Assembly (NCBI RefSeq): GCF_015354405.1
Contig: NZ_JADKYP010000022.1
Span: 39,786-103,785, forward strand
Length of the DNA: 64,000 nt
Source of the DNA: Nocardia sp. BSTN01
GTDB taxonomy: Bacteria; Actinomycetota; Actinomycetes; Mycobacteriales; Mycobacteriaceae
Direction: 5' to 3'
Shown: positions 16,208-24,442 of the stretch, in pieces
How the letters are laid out: each line of letters opens with the position of its first letter
Numbering within the stretch: position 1 is the stretch's first letter
Notes under the pieces: generated by a model
Database searches by the model: none
Told to the model about the DNA's origin: nothing
The model's input: only the letters and a program-made list of their open reading frames with translations
Program-made: the position numbers and the translations under genes

Positions 16208-17265
16208 CGCACCACTCCGATCATCCGCAGGGTCGCCAGGATGCGGTCGGTCTGCTGATCGGGCGGCACGTCCGCCGACGCGTCCGAGCGCACGCCGACG
16301 ATGTTCACCTTCGGCCCGCGCTCGACGAACGGAATCAGCTTGTCGCGCAACAGTTCCACGACGGCCTGCAGATTCGACGGCCGGCTCAGATCCACCGGGC
16401 CGGCCGAGAGCAGCAGCGGCGCGAACGCCTGGGCCGCCCCGTCGGCATCACGCAGCACGGGCCCGAGCCAGGCCAGCGACGCACCCACCGGCCCCAGCCC
16501 ACCGAAGATCTTCGTCACGCCCACGATGGAGCCGGTGATGCCGTTCATCTGATCGACCGAGGTACGGCTGAGGATATCGTCGAGTTCCGGCTGAATATCG
16601 TGCAGCACCTGCGCGTTCGTGCCCAGGCCGTTGAGCAGCGCGTCGACGCTGTCCAGGTTGTCCGCCAGATCCGTGGCATCGGTAGCCATGGTGTGCGAGA
16701 GCCGGGCGGTCTGCGCCGGATCCTGCGGCAGCGTGCGATTGAACTGCTCGATGACGTCCTGCAGTTGGGTCACCGCACCGCCCTGGGTGAACGCGGCGAT
16801 CAACGCCATCGTGTCCTCCAGTTGCACAGGCGGTTTCGACTGTGCCATCGGAATCGTGGATCCGTCGTGCAGCAGGATGCCGAAACCGTTCGGCGGGGTG
16901 GTCAGTGCGACGTGGATATCGCCGAGCACCGTGTTCTGCCGCAGCTCGGCGACGGTGGACGCGGGAAGGCGCACGGACTTCGAGATGTCGGCGTCGACCA
17001 CGACGTAGCCACCGCGGCCGCCCGCGGCGCCCGGTTTCACGACGGTCACCCCGGAGACCGTGCCGACCTGCGCACCATTGGCCATGATCTTGGCGCGCGC
17101 CGGCAGGTTCAGCACATTCGAGAACTCGATGCGCACGCGGTAGGTCGGGCCGGACACCGTGGTTCCCGGCACCGGTACCGACGACGGGTCGAACGCGCAT
17201 CCGGCGGCCGACAGCGCGGCCGTCACGACGATCGCCGAGCCGAGCGTGAATCGCCGAAACCTCAT
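16204..17265 (-). CDS. MCE-family lipoprotein, MceE/LprK-like
   Basis: A 353-residue MceE-type lipoprotein. The signal peptide ends in LSAAGC, a loose lipobox whose Cys (residue 23) would be lipidated. The MCE domain follows (YRVRIEFSNVLNLPARAKIMANGAQVGTVSGV) and then the helical tail with TLPQDPAQTARLSHTMATDATDLADNLDSV. It overlaps the upstream mceD-like chimera and the downstream mceF by 4 bp each, as in intact mce operons. The ATG at 17265 was chosen over longer frames because it opens a lipoprotein signal. Confidence 0.88.
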   Translation of the reverse strand: MRFRRFTLGSAIVVTAALSAAGCAFDPSSVPVPGTTVSGPTYRVRIEFSNVLNLPARAKIMANGAQVGTVSGVTVVKPGAAGGRGGYVVVDADISKSVRLPASTVAELRQNTVLGDIHVALTTPPNGFGILLHDGSTIPMAQSKPPVQLEDTMALIAAFTQGGAVTQLQDVIEQFNRTLPQDPAQTARLSHTMATDATDLADNLDSVDALLNGLGTNAQVLHDIQPELDDILSRTSVDQMNGITGSIVGVTKIFGGLGPVGASLAWLGPVLRDADGAAQAFAPLLLSAGPVDLSRPSNLQAVVELLRDKLIPFVERGPKVNIVGVRSDASADVPPDQQTDRILATLRMIGVVR

Positions 17266-18383
17266 CGCGCACCTGCCAATCCGAATATCAGGGCCGCCAT
17301 GTCCACCTTCGCCAGACCGTCGGCCGCGGTGCAGCGTCCGGGGGCGAGGGCGTCGATCGCGGCGCACACCTGGTCAGCGTGGTCCTGCGCAATCGCCACC
17401 TTCGGCGGGGCGTAGCCGATGCCGGAGTCGCCGACCGTGTGCACGGCCTGGGCCAGAACCGGTGTCAGCGAGATCATCTGGGCCAGCGAGCCCACATTCG
17501 CCCGCAGGAATTTCACCAGCGGCACGGTGTCGTCGAGGGCGCGCATGATCGGATCGCCGAACAGGGTGGTGATGTCGTTGAGCATCGGCAGCACCTGACC
17601 GAGGCCGTCGAACAGCGCGGCGCCGGGCCGCAGCAGATCCTCGGTGGCCTGGTCCAGCACCGGGCCCAGGCGGGTGAGCATCATCTTCAGCTCACCCCAG
17701 TGCGCCTCCACATCCTTGGACACCGAGGCGAACGCATCGAAAATGCCTGCCAGATGCGCGATATCGGCGTCCGGCGCGGACAGCGCGGCGCCGAGCTTCC
17801 GCACCAGCGCGTTGATCTGCGGTCCGGTGCCCGCCGTAGCGTTGTTCAGCGAGGTGAGTCCGCGGGCGAGCGCGTCGGGGTGCGCGGCGTCGGGGCCCTG
17901 GATCTGCGACGACAGCTGGGCCAGCGCGTTCAGGGTGTCGCTGATGCTCTTGGGGGTCAGAGTTCTGGTGAGGCAGTGGGCGGGATCCCAGCGCGCGGTG
18001 TCCTTACCACCGGATACCACCGCGAGTTCACGGGAGGCGACGATGCTGTCCGACAGCGTCGTGGCACCGGCGTCGGCGACGACCGCCTGATCGGTGTCGA
18101 CCTCGACGGTGGTGCGAAATGCCCTGCCCAGCAACGCGACAGCCCAGATTCGCACACCGAGCCCCGCGACCATGAGCGCGACTCCGGCGATTTGCCAGAC
18201 GACGTCGTGACCGGCCGTGAAGCGCAGATCGCTGTCCGCCGGCAGCACGATCGACACCACATTCGCCACCCCGATCGTTGCCGCGACGACAATCATGATG
18301 GTGGTACGGGTTCCGCGGTCGCGAGCGGTGGATCCCTTGCTGCGCAACCGATCCCGGAGCGCCAGTCCGATCTCGAAGATCAA
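17262..18383 (-). CDS. chimeric ORF: ICMT-like N-terminus fused to MceD C-terminus
   Basis: An intact 373-codon frame made of two unrelated parts. Residues 1 to about 104 match the start of isoprenylcysteine carboxyl-methyltransferase-family membrane proteins (RLRSKGSTARDRGTRT, two hydrophobic segments, IWAVALLGRAFRTTVEV), stopping just before that family's conserved catalytic region. From roughly residue 105-140 onward it is MceD tail (LTPKSISDTLNALAQLSSQI, VLPMLNDITTLFGDPIMRALDDTVPLVK, YAPPKVAIAQDHADQVCAA). The MCE domain itself is missing. The only start for this frame is TTG at 18383, directly after an in-frame TGA. The protein is unlikely to work as either parent; expression is doubtful. 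Confidence 0.75.
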   Translation of the reverse strand: MIFEIGLALRDRLRSKGSTARDRGTRTTIMIVVAATIGVANVVSIVLPADSDLRFTAGHDVVWQIAGVALMVAGLGVRIWAVALLGRAFRTTVEVDTDQAVVADAGATTLSDSIVASRELAVVSGGKDTARWDPAHCLTRTLTPKSISDTLNALAQLSSQIQGPDAAHPDALARGLTSLNNATAGTGPQINALVRKLGAALSAPDADIAHLAGIFDAFASVSKDVEAHWGELKMMLTRLGPVLDQATEDLLRPGAALFDGLGQVLPMLNDITTLFGDPIMRALDDTVPLVKFLRANVGSLAQMISLTPVLAQAVHTVGDSGIGYAPPKVAIAQDHADQVCAAIDALAPGRCTAADGLAKVDMAALIFGLAGAR

Positions 18384-18416
18384 CCAGATTCACGTCGTCA
18401 CCACGGCGGCGTTCAC
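18068..18416 (-). pseudogene. 5' remnant of an isoprenylcysteine methyltransferase-like gene
   Basis: The probable original start is GTG at 18416, preceded by GGGAGG. It reads eight codons (VNAAVVTT), then a TGA at 18390-18392, then continues in the same frame with IWLIFEIGLALRDRL. So one nonsense codon and the loss of the 3' half both disable this gene. The right boundary with mceD is approximate. Confidence 0.6.
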
Positions 18417-18522
18417 GACGACCCTCCCACGGCCTCGCGGCGGACCGGATATCCGCCGGGACCGAATAGACCACCGCGGCCACGTCCGGCACATCGGGAA
18501 GGTCCCCGAGATCTTCCCCGAT

Positions 18523-18957
18523 TCAGTCCAGGAGTTTGCCCAGAACCGGAAGGGACGCCGCCAGTTGCCGCTGTTCGGCGGGAGTCAGGCGAGCGGCGAT
18601 CAGTTCGGCCAGGTGGCCGTAACCGGCCTCGCGCCGTTCGGACAACAGGTCCCGCCCGGCGTCGGTGATGTGCAACCGCTTGCGCCGCTGATCGTCGGGA
18701 TCGGGTGTGCGCCTCAGCAGTCCCCGGTCTTCGAGGGCGGAGACCGCCACCGCGACGGTCTGATGGCGGATCTTGTCGGCCCGCGCCAGATCGGCCACCG
18801 TGGCCGGCCCCTCACGGTCGAGCCGCTTGAGAATCGACAACTGCGACAACGAGATACGGCGCGCCGGTGAGGCCGAGCGCATGCGCCGCACGAGTGCGCC
18901 GACCACACTCTGCAACTCCTCGGCGATCGCCTCCCGATTGTTCGTCGCGTCGTCCAC
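18523..18957 (-). CDS. MarR-family transcriptional regulator
   Basis: A 144-residue winged-helix regulator: ISLSQLSILKRLDREGPATVADLARADKIRHQTVAVAVSALEDRGLLRRTPDPDDQRRKRLHIT covers the recognition helix and the wing with the usual D-xR motif. It is divergent from an esterase/PEBP operon, with a 28-bp near-perfect palindrome between them, so it probably represses both directions. The effector is unknown. Confidence 0.9.
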   Translation of the reverse strand: MDDATNNREAIAEELQSVVGALVRRMRSASPARRISLSQLSILKRLDREGPATVADLARADKIRHQTVAVAVSALEDRGLLRRTPDPDDQRRKRLHITDAGRDLLSERREAGYGHLAELIAARLTPAEQRQLAASLPVLGKLLD

Positions 18958-18969
18958 GATCGATTAATC

Positions 18970-18997
18970 TACAGTACAACTGCGCAGTGTTACTGTA
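18970..18997. promoter_or_regulatory. 28-bp palindrome, candidate MarR operator
   Basis: The left half starts TACAGTA and the right half ends TACTGTA; the centre ACTGCGCAGT is itself a perfect palindrome. Twelve of fourteen half-site positions are symmetric. It lies 12 bp from the marR start and includes TACTGT (18991-18996), a possible -10 for the operon on the plus strand. Confidence 0.7.
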
Positions 18998-19039
18998 TTG
19001 ATTCGACGGCGAACGGGCACGCCGCACAGAGGGGAGCCG

Positions 19040-19942
19040 ATGAGCGCCGCACTGATTCCGGGCGAGCTGACCCACGACGGCCGGCCGCGCAGCTTCCACC
19101 TGCGGTCACCCCGGGAACCGGACAGTCCGCTGATCGTGGCGTTGCACGGAAATATGGGACCGGATGCCGAACGCGGCGGTCTGCTCATGCACGACTGGAC
19201 CCGATTCGCCGATCACGCCGAGGACTGGGGCGTCGGTGTCGTGTATCCCGACGGTTGCTGCGGCAGTTGGGCCGACGGCCGCGGCGTCACGGCCGCGGAG
19301 GAGAACGGGGTCGACGATGTGGGGTTCCTGCGCAGCCTGATCGACTGGTGCGCGGACACGTACGGGACCGCGGCCGATCGAACACTGGTGGCCGGAATAT
19401 CCAACGGCGCCTTCATGTCTCATCGACTCGCGCTCGAATGCAGCGAACGGGTCGCCGTCCTCGCCGCGGTGGCCGGGGCGCTGCCCGCCGACCTGACCGC
19501 GGCGCGCCCGACCCATGCGGTGTCGGCGATGCTGATCAACGGCGATGCCGATCCCTTGGTCCCGCTCGCGGGCGGCCACTCCCGCCACCGCGGGCCGAAC
19601 GGTGAACCGCGCGGACGGATTCTCGGCGCCGCCGCGACCGCCGACCACTGGGCGCGCCTCGACCGGTGCACGAGCGACCGAACCACCGTCACGACCACCG
19701 GCTCGCGCCGCGTCACCGCCGCCCACGGCATCGCCGGTACCACCGTCACGGCATGGACGGTTTTCGGCGGCGGCCACACCTGGCCGGGCGTCGCCGTGCC
19801 GGAGGAATGGGCCGGTACTCCCGGCGCGGCATCCACCCTGGAATTCGATGCCACAGTCGAAATCCATCACTTCGCCCGCCCGCTCCTGCGACCGGCGGCG
19901 CGGCGGCTACTTCCACCCCGGTCGGAGAAGGAGAACCGATGA
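19040..19942 (+). CDS. alpha/beta-hydrolase esterase, PHB-depolymerase/LpqC-like
   Basis: A 300-residue esterase of the polyhydroxybutyrate-depolymerase family. The nucleophile elbow is GISNGAF (Ser in GxSxG), the oxyanion region is VALHGNMG, the acid is probably Asp in INGDADPLVP, and His is in GGGHTWPG. There is no evident signal peptide, so it is probably cytosolic. GGGGAG precedes the ATG at 19040. It is cotranscribed with the PEBP gene (4-bp overlap) and lies across the palindrome from marR. Confidence 0.87.
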   Translation: MSAALIPGELTHDGRPRSFHLRSPREPDSPLIVALHGNMGPDAERGGLLMHDWTRFADHAEDWGVGVVYPDGCCGSWADGRGVTAAEENGVDDVGFLRSLIDWCADTYGTAADRTLVAGISNGAFMSHRLALECSERVAVLAAVAGALPADLTAARPTHAVSAMLINGDADPLVPLAGGHSRHRGPNGEPRGRILGAAATADHWARLDRCTSDRTTVTTTGSRRVTAAHGIAGTTVTAWTVFGGGHTWPGVAVPEEWAGTPGAASTLEFDATVEIHHFARPLLRPAARRLLPPRSEKENR

Positions 19943-20505
19943 GTATTCTCGGCAAGCTGCTCGCCCATCGCCGCGCCGGTGAATCGGAACTGGCATGGAA
20001 TCAGCCGAACTTGCTCGGCGGCACTGCTTTTCGACTCACGAGTCCGGACTTCGAGCCGGAGACCACGCTCGACATCCGGCACGCCTCCCGCCGGATCGGC
20101 GGCGCCGACGAGTCTCCCGCCTTGAGCTGGAGCGGCGCGCCCGACACTGCGACGGGCTATCTGCTGGTCGTCGAGGATCCCGACGCTCCGATGCGGAAGC
20201 CGTTCGTGCACTGCGTCGCGTTGCTCGAGCCGTCGGTGCGGAACCTGTCCCGCAACGCGTTACGCGCCGATACCGACGAAGCGGGCGTGCGGGTACTGCG
20301 GTCCGGATTCGGCCGCGGGTACCTGGGCCCCGCGCCGGTCAAGGGGCACGGACCGCACCGGTACGTCTTCGAGTTGTTCGCCCTCGGCGCACCCCTCACC
20401 ACCGCCGCGGGCAAACCCGTCGAGAGTGCGAAACCCCGGCAGGTGTTCGCGGCCGCACAGGCGGTGGGCCGGGCGAGGATCGACGGATTCTACGAACGTC
20501 GCTGA
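19939..20505 (+). CDS. PEBP-family protein (YbhB/YbcL-like)
   Basis: A 188-residue phosphatidylethanolamine-binding-protein fold. Diagnostic stretches are SPALSWSGAPDTATGYLLVVEDPDAP, FVHCVAL, GYLGPAPVKGHGPHRYVFELFAL and the C-terminal helix. Bacterial members bind small anionic ligands and their roles are mostly unknown. The ATG overlaps the esterase stop and is preceded by GGAGAAGGAG. Co-regulated with the esterase. Confidence 0.9.
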   Translation: MSILGKLLAHRRAGESELAWNQPNLLGGTAFRLTSPDFEPETTLDIRHASRRIGGADESPALSWSGAPDTATGYLLVVEDPDAPMRKPFVHCVALLEPSVRNLSRNALRADTDEAGVRVLRSGFGRGYLGPAPVKGHGPHRYVFELFALGAPLTTAAGKPVESAKPRQVFAAAQAVGRARIDGFYERR

Positions 20506-20508
20506 GGC

Positions 20509-21456
20509 TCAGGACATGCCGTTCGGCCGATAGCTGCGCAGCGCCTGCCGCAGGACCGTCAGACGCTGTTCGCGAAAGTCCGTCCGGTCCTGTTCGATGG
20601 CGTCCAGCACGTCGAGTGCGGGATCGGCACACGCCCAGAAGCGCAGCTTGTTCTCGATGACGGGCCCGAGATCCTTTGCCCGACACCGCTGGATCTCGCG
20701 CACGAACTCGTGCCCCGCCTCCGGGTACAGGTAGCAGAGGTCGTAGTCGGGGTCACCGATCTCGACATCGCCGAAGTCGATCAAGCCGCTGATCGTGCCG
20801 CCGCTGATCAACAGGTGATCCAGGCTCAGATCGGCATGGATGAGCGTCGGTTCGAAGGCGAAGTTGGCATCGTCGTCGAGGTATCGCTGCCATGCTCCGG
20901 ACAGCTCCGCGGCCTCGGCCGCCTCCAGCAACGGAAGCACCTCGGCACGAACGGACTTCAGATCCGCGGCGAAATCACCTCGCAGATCGGTGACCTCGAC
21001 ACCGAAGTCCCGGGCGCGGTCCACCGGAAACGAGTGGACCCGTTCGATCAACACCGCGATCGTCCGTGCGGTATCGGCACGCAGCAGTCCCCGCTCGGCC
21101 CATTCGGCTTCATCGAGCGATTCGCCCGGCACGAGCGGATACACGCAGAACTGCCCCGGCCCCAGCGGATTCGGCGCGGTGAACAGGAACTGCGGAATCG
21201 GCACCGGCAGCAGCGGGGCCAACTCCGGAAGCAACCCGGCCTCGCGGGCGATCCCTTCCGCCCCGTGCGGGTCCTGCGGCAGGCGCAGCACATAGGCCTC
21301 TTCCGCCGAATCCAGCTGGAGCGCAACGCTGTCCAAACCCGCGCCCAGCAGGCGCAGTGCACCGTCCGCCAACTCCGGCCGGGGCGAGTCCGCCAGAGCG
21401 CCGCGTACCCGGGCCTGCCAATCGGGAGGAAGTTCCACGCTCGCGCGCATGTCCAT
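20509..21456 (-). CDS. aminoglycoside/macrolide phosphotransferase-like kinase
   Basis: A 315-residue small-molecule kinase of the APH family. The catalytic loop is IHADLSLDHLL, with His in place of the common Asn (HxDxxxxH), as in APH(2'')- and Mph-type enzymes. The metal-binding IDFGDVEIGDPDYDL follows. The N-lobe has LGAGLDSVALQL and YVLRLPQ. Substrate and resistance activity cannot be inferred; many environmental homologues phosphorylate other metabolites. A leaderless-type promoter supports the ATG at 21456; it converges on the PEBP gene with 3 bp between. Confidence 0.82.
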   Translation of the reverse strand: MDMRASVELPPDWQARVRGALADSPRPELADGALRLLGAGLDSVALQLDSAEEAYVLRLPQDPHGAEGIAREAGLLPELAPLLPVPIPQFLFTAPNPLGPGQFCVYPLVPGESLDEAEWAERGLLRADTARTIAVLIERVHSFPVDRARDFGVEVTDLRGDFAADLKSVRAEVLPLLEAAEAAELSGAWQRYLDDDANFAFEPTLIHADLSLDHLLISGGTISGLIDFGDVEIGDPDYDLCYLYPEAGHEFVREIQRCRAKDLGPVIENKLRFWACADPALDVLDAIEQDRTDFREQRLTVLRQALRSYRPNGMS

Positions 21457-21462
21457 GTCCGC

Positions 21463-21468
21463 ATCGTA
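21463..21468 (-). promoter_or_regulatory. -10 of a leaderless promoter (APH-like gene)
   Basis: TACGAT on the minus strand, 6 nt before the ATG at 21456. Confidence 0.5.
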
Positions 21469-21536
21469 GAACCGGTGTCCAGCGGTTATCGCCGCCCGGC
21501 GATCCGCGCAGGCGGGCGGGCGGGGTGACGGCCGTC

Positions 21537-21542
21537 TAAGAT
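21537..21542 (+). promoter_or_regulatory. -10 of a leaderless promoter (MarR gene)
   Basis: TAAGAT, 7 nt before the GTG at 21550. Confidence 0.5.
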
Positions 21543-21549
21543 CGGCGGC

Positions 21550-21996
21550 GTGCCGGAATCCGGGAGCTCAGTACCCGCCTCGGTCCAGGTGTGGCGGGCG
21601 CTGCAGCGGGTGTACGTCGACCTGCGCCCGGAACTGGATGCCGAACTGCGCCGGGGCCACGGCATGCCCGCCAGCTGGTACGACATGCTCGTGGAACTCG
21701 CGGGCACCACCCGCCTGCGGATGAGCGACCTCGGGGAGACCATGGTGCTCAGCCGCACCCGGGTGAGCCGGCTGGTCACCGAATTGGAGGCGCGCGGCCT
21801 GGTCACTCGCGAAACCAATCCCGCGGACGGCCGATCGGCGTATGTCGCCATCACCGCGGCCGGGCGGCAGCGGTTGCACGAGGCCACCCCGCACCACCAC
21901 GCGGTCGTCGATCAGCATTTCGCCGGTCTGGCCGCCGACGAACTCGGCGCCCTCGCCACCGCCCTGCACAAGGTGCTCGCCGACGACCGGCCTTGA
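21550..21996 (+). CDS. MarR-family transcriptional regulator
   Basis: A 148-residue winged-helix protein. MSDLGETMVLSRTRVSRLVTELEARGLVTRETNPADGRSAYVAITAAGRQRL is the recognition helix plus wing. GTG at 21550 is the start, supported by a TAAGAT -10 just upstream. It lies 22 bp before a MBL hydrolase on the same strand, its likely operon partner or target. Confidence 0.9.
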   Translation: MPESGSSVPASVQVWRALQRVYVDLRPELDAELRRGHGMPASWYDMLVELAGTTRLRMSDLGETMVLSRTRVSRLVTELEARGLVTRETNPADGRSAYVAITAAGRQRLHEATPHHHAVVDQHFAGLAADELGALATALHKVLADDRP

Positions 21997-22018
21997 CCCG
22001 GTCGCGCACAATGGACCG

Positions 22019-22981
22019 ATGTCCGCTCTCTCGACGGTGCTCGACCCGCTTCGGCACACCGCCGGCTATGCCCGCTACTTCCTGAACAAGAGCGCGCGCG
22101 ACCGCGAGGACGCGCAGGCGTTGCGCGAGCTCGAGGCCCGGCCGCTCCCGCTGCCGGCCGGTCTGGAGATCGAATGGCTGGGCACCGCCGGATACCGGAT
22201 GACCTACGAGGGCGTGACGCTGCTCGTCGATCCGTTCCTCACCCGGGTGCCGCTGTCGACGGTGGTACGCCGCCGCACGGCACTTCCCGATCCCACATCG
22301 ATCGACCGCTTCCTGCCGGGCCTCGACAAGGTGGCGGGAATCGTTGTCGGACACGGTCATTGGGATCATGCCTTGGACGCACCCGAGCTCGCGCGCCGCT
22401 TCGGCTGCGCGGTCTACGGCTCACGATCGGTGCGCAATCTCATGGATCTGCACGGGCTCGGCGAGCGCGGTGTGGAGGTGGAACCGTACCGTCGCTACGA
22501 ACTCGGGCCGTTCACGGTGACCTTCGTGCCGAGCGTGCATTCGAAGATCCCCTTCGGCACCCGGATCCCGTCCCCCGGCGACACCAGTTGCGATTACCTG
22601 GCCGCACTGGCGCCGATGGCCTACGGCTGCGGACAGACCTGGGGCATCCACATCGCGGTGGCCGGTGTCGAGATCTATCACCAGGGCAGCGCCGACCTCG
22701 TCGACGAGGCGATCCGGCATCGCGACGTCGACATCTTCCTCGCCGGGGTGGCCGGACGGTCGGTGACGCCGGACTACTGGCGCCGGATCCTGACCCGGCT
22801 GCGCCCCGCCACCGTGGTGCCCATGCACTACGACGATTTCCTGCGGCCGCTCGACGCCTCGATGGGCTTCACCATCGATATCGCCCTGGCCTCGGTGCCC
22901 GACGAGATCGGCGCCGTGAGCCGCGCGATCGACGTGGTCGCCCTGCCGGTGCTCAGTCCTCGCGCACCCGGCGGCCGATGA
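22019..22981 (+). CDS. MBL-fold metallo-hydrolase, UlaG/NAPE-PLD-like
   Basis: A 320-residue metallo-beta-lactamase-fold hydrolase. HGHWDHALD is the HxHxDH zinc motif and further ligands are in VPSVHSK, GSADL and VPMHYDDF. The layout resembles the UlaG and N-acyl-phosphatidylethanolamine phospholipase D branches, so lipid or lactone hydrolysis is possible. CACAAT 6 nt before the ATG suggests a leaderless start. Its 3' end overlaps the convergent methyltransferase by 29 bp. Confidence 0.82.
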   Translation: MSALSTVLDPLRHTAGYARYFLNKSARDREDAQALRELEARPLPLPAGLEIEWLGTAGYRMTYEGVTLLVDPFLTRVPLSTVVRRRTALPDPTSIDRFLPGLDKVAGIVVGHGHWDHALDAPELARRFGCAVYGSRSVRNLMDLHGLGERGVEVEPYRRYELGPFTVTFVPSVHSKIPFGTRIPSPGDTSCDYLAALAPMAYGCGQTWGIHIAVAGVEIYHQGSADLVDEAIRHRDVDIFLAGVAGRSVTPDYWRRILTRLRPATVVPMHYDDFLRPLDASMGFTIDIALASVPDEIGAVSRAIDVVALPVLSPRAPGGR

Positions 22982-23600
22982 GCAGATGAGCCGGAATCGG
23001 CTGCCGGTCGATCTGCCGGTGTTCGACCGCCAGCCCGGCTCGTTCCAGCGCATCCGATACGTCGTCGACCGGCCGCAACCGGAAGCCGTGCGCGGTGAAC
23101 GGCATTCGCGCCATCGCCACCGGATCCCCGATACCGACCACCACCCGGCCGCCGGGGCGCAGCACGCGCGCCAACTCCGCGCAGGCCCGGTCCAGATCAT
23201 CGACGAAATAGACGGTATTCACCGTGATCGCCGCGTCCAGGCTCGCCGAGGCGAGCGGTAATTCGGTGAGTCCGCCCTCGACGATCCGCAGCCGGCCGGT
23301 GCCGATGTCACGGGTGAAGCGAGCCCGGGCCCGCGCCGACATATCCGGAGAGATCTCCACACCGTGCACGGTCCCGGCCTCGCCGACCTCGCGCAGCAGG
23401 ATCGACAGCCCCACACCGCCGCCGAAACCGATATCGGCCGCGGTCTGGCCCGCACCCACCTCGGCCGCCTCGATCGCGGCGTCGATGGCGAAGCGATTGG
23501 CCCGGTTCAGCATCCGCGCGACCACCTTGCCCAGCACCCCGTGCGGATTGCCCAGCTGCGCGGCGACCGTGGACATAGCGCGCGTGACAAGGGAATTCAT
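22953..23600 (-). CDS. class I SAM-dependent methyltransferase
   Basis: A 215-residue methyltransferase. Motif I is TAADIGFGGGVGLSILL, the acidic residue after strand 2 is in VHGVEISPDM, and DAAITVNTVYFVDDLDRACAELARVLRPGGRVVVG holds motifs IV and V. Small-molecule substrate unknown. The ATG at 23600 was chosen because a TAGCAT hexamer lies 7 nt upstream; an ATG at 23609 is in frame but inside that promoter. Confidence 0.85.
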   Translation of the reverse strand: MNSLVTRAMSTVAAQLGNPHGVLGKVVARMLNRANRFAIDAAIEAAEVGAGQTAADIGFGGGVGLSILLREVGEAGTVHGVEISPDMSARARARFTRDIGTGRLRIVEGGLTELPLASASLDAAITVNTVYFVDDLDRACAELARVLRPGGRVVVGIGDPVAMARMPFTAHGFRLRPVDDVSDALERAGLAVEHRQIDRQPIPAHLLIGRRVRED

Positions 23601-23607
23601 GCCACGC

Positions 23608-23613
23608 ATGCTA
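23608..23613 (-). promoter_or_regulatory. -10 of a leaderless promoter (methyltransferase)
   Basis: TAGCAT on the minus strand, 7 nt before the ATG at 23600. Confidence 0.45.
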
Positions 23614-23689
23614 CCGATAGGGAGTGCGCCGCACCGGCGGTCGCGGCTCGCCTGCGGCGCGGATCCACCGCCCGGCCCGGTCGGCGGCC

Positions 23690-23695
23690 TACTCT
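23690..23695 (+). promoter_or_regulatory. -10 of a leaderless promoter (VIT1-like gene)
   Basis: TACTCT, 6 nt before the GTG at 23702. Confidence 0.5.
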
Positions 23696-23701
23696 GCATC
23701 C

Positions 23702-24442
23702 GTGGACGACTCCGACAATGTGCGCGACACCGGGAGCTGGAAACATCCGCACGAACCGCACGGCGGAGGTTTCGCGTCCCGGCTGAACTGGTTGCGCGCC
23801 GGGGTGCTGGGCGCCAACGACGGCATCGTGTCGACCGCGGGCCTGGTGGTGGGTGTCGCCTCGGCCACCGCGGCCACCACGCCCATCCTCACCGCGGGTG
23901 TGGCCGGGCTGGTCGCGGGTGCGCTGTCGATGGCGGTCGGCGAATACGTCTCGGTCAGCACCCAGCGCGACAGCGAACGCGCCCTGCTGTCGCAGGAGAA
24001 GCGCGAACTCGCCGAAGACCCCGATTACGAACTCGCCGAGTTGACCCAGATCTATCGGCACAAGGGGCTCACGGAGGCGACCGCGCGGCAGGTCGCGCGG
24101 GAATTGACCGCACACGATGCCTTCGCCGCCCACGCCGAGGCGGAATTGGGCCTGGACCCGAACGAGTTGACCAATCCGTGGCAGGCCGCGTTCTCCTCCG
24201 CGGTCTCGTTCACCTGCGGCGCCCTGCTGCCGCTGCTCGCGATTCTGCTGCCGCCGCCGACCTGGCGCATTCCGGTGACCTTCGCCGCGGTGCTGGTGGC
24301 GCTGGCCGCGACCGGATCGGTGAGCGCGCGACTGGGCGGCGGCAATCGGCGCCGGGCCGTGCTGCGGGTGGTGATCGGTGGCGCGCTGGCCATGGCGGTG
24401 ACCTACGCTATCGGCCAGATCCCCGTGGTCTCCACCGGCTAG
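23702..24442 (+). CDS. VIT1/CCC1-family iron/manganese transporter
   Basis: A 246-residue membrane protein of the vacuolar iron transporter family, moving Fe(II) or Mn(II) across the cytoplasmic membrane. The first helix has LRAGVLGANDGIVSTAGLVVGVA, the second GLVAGALSMAVGEYVSVSTQRDSERALL, both highly characteristic. A cytosolic helical domain rich in Glu (residues about 95-155) provides metal sites, followed by three more membrane segments. The GTG at 23702 is supported by a leaderless-type promoter. Its stop shares CTAG with the convergent pentapeptide gene. Confidence 0.92.
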   Translation: MDDSDNVRDTGSWKHPHEPHGGGFASRLNWLRAGVLGANDGIVSTAGLVVGVASATAATTPILTAGVAGLVAGALSMAVGEYVSVSTQRDSERALLSQEKRELAEDPDYELAELTQIYRHKGLTEATARQVARELTAHDAFAAHAEAELGLDPNELTNPWQAAFSSAVSFTCGALLPLLAILLPPPTWRIPVTFAAVLVALAATGSVSARLGGGNRRRAVLRVVIGGALAMAVTYAIGQIPVVSTG

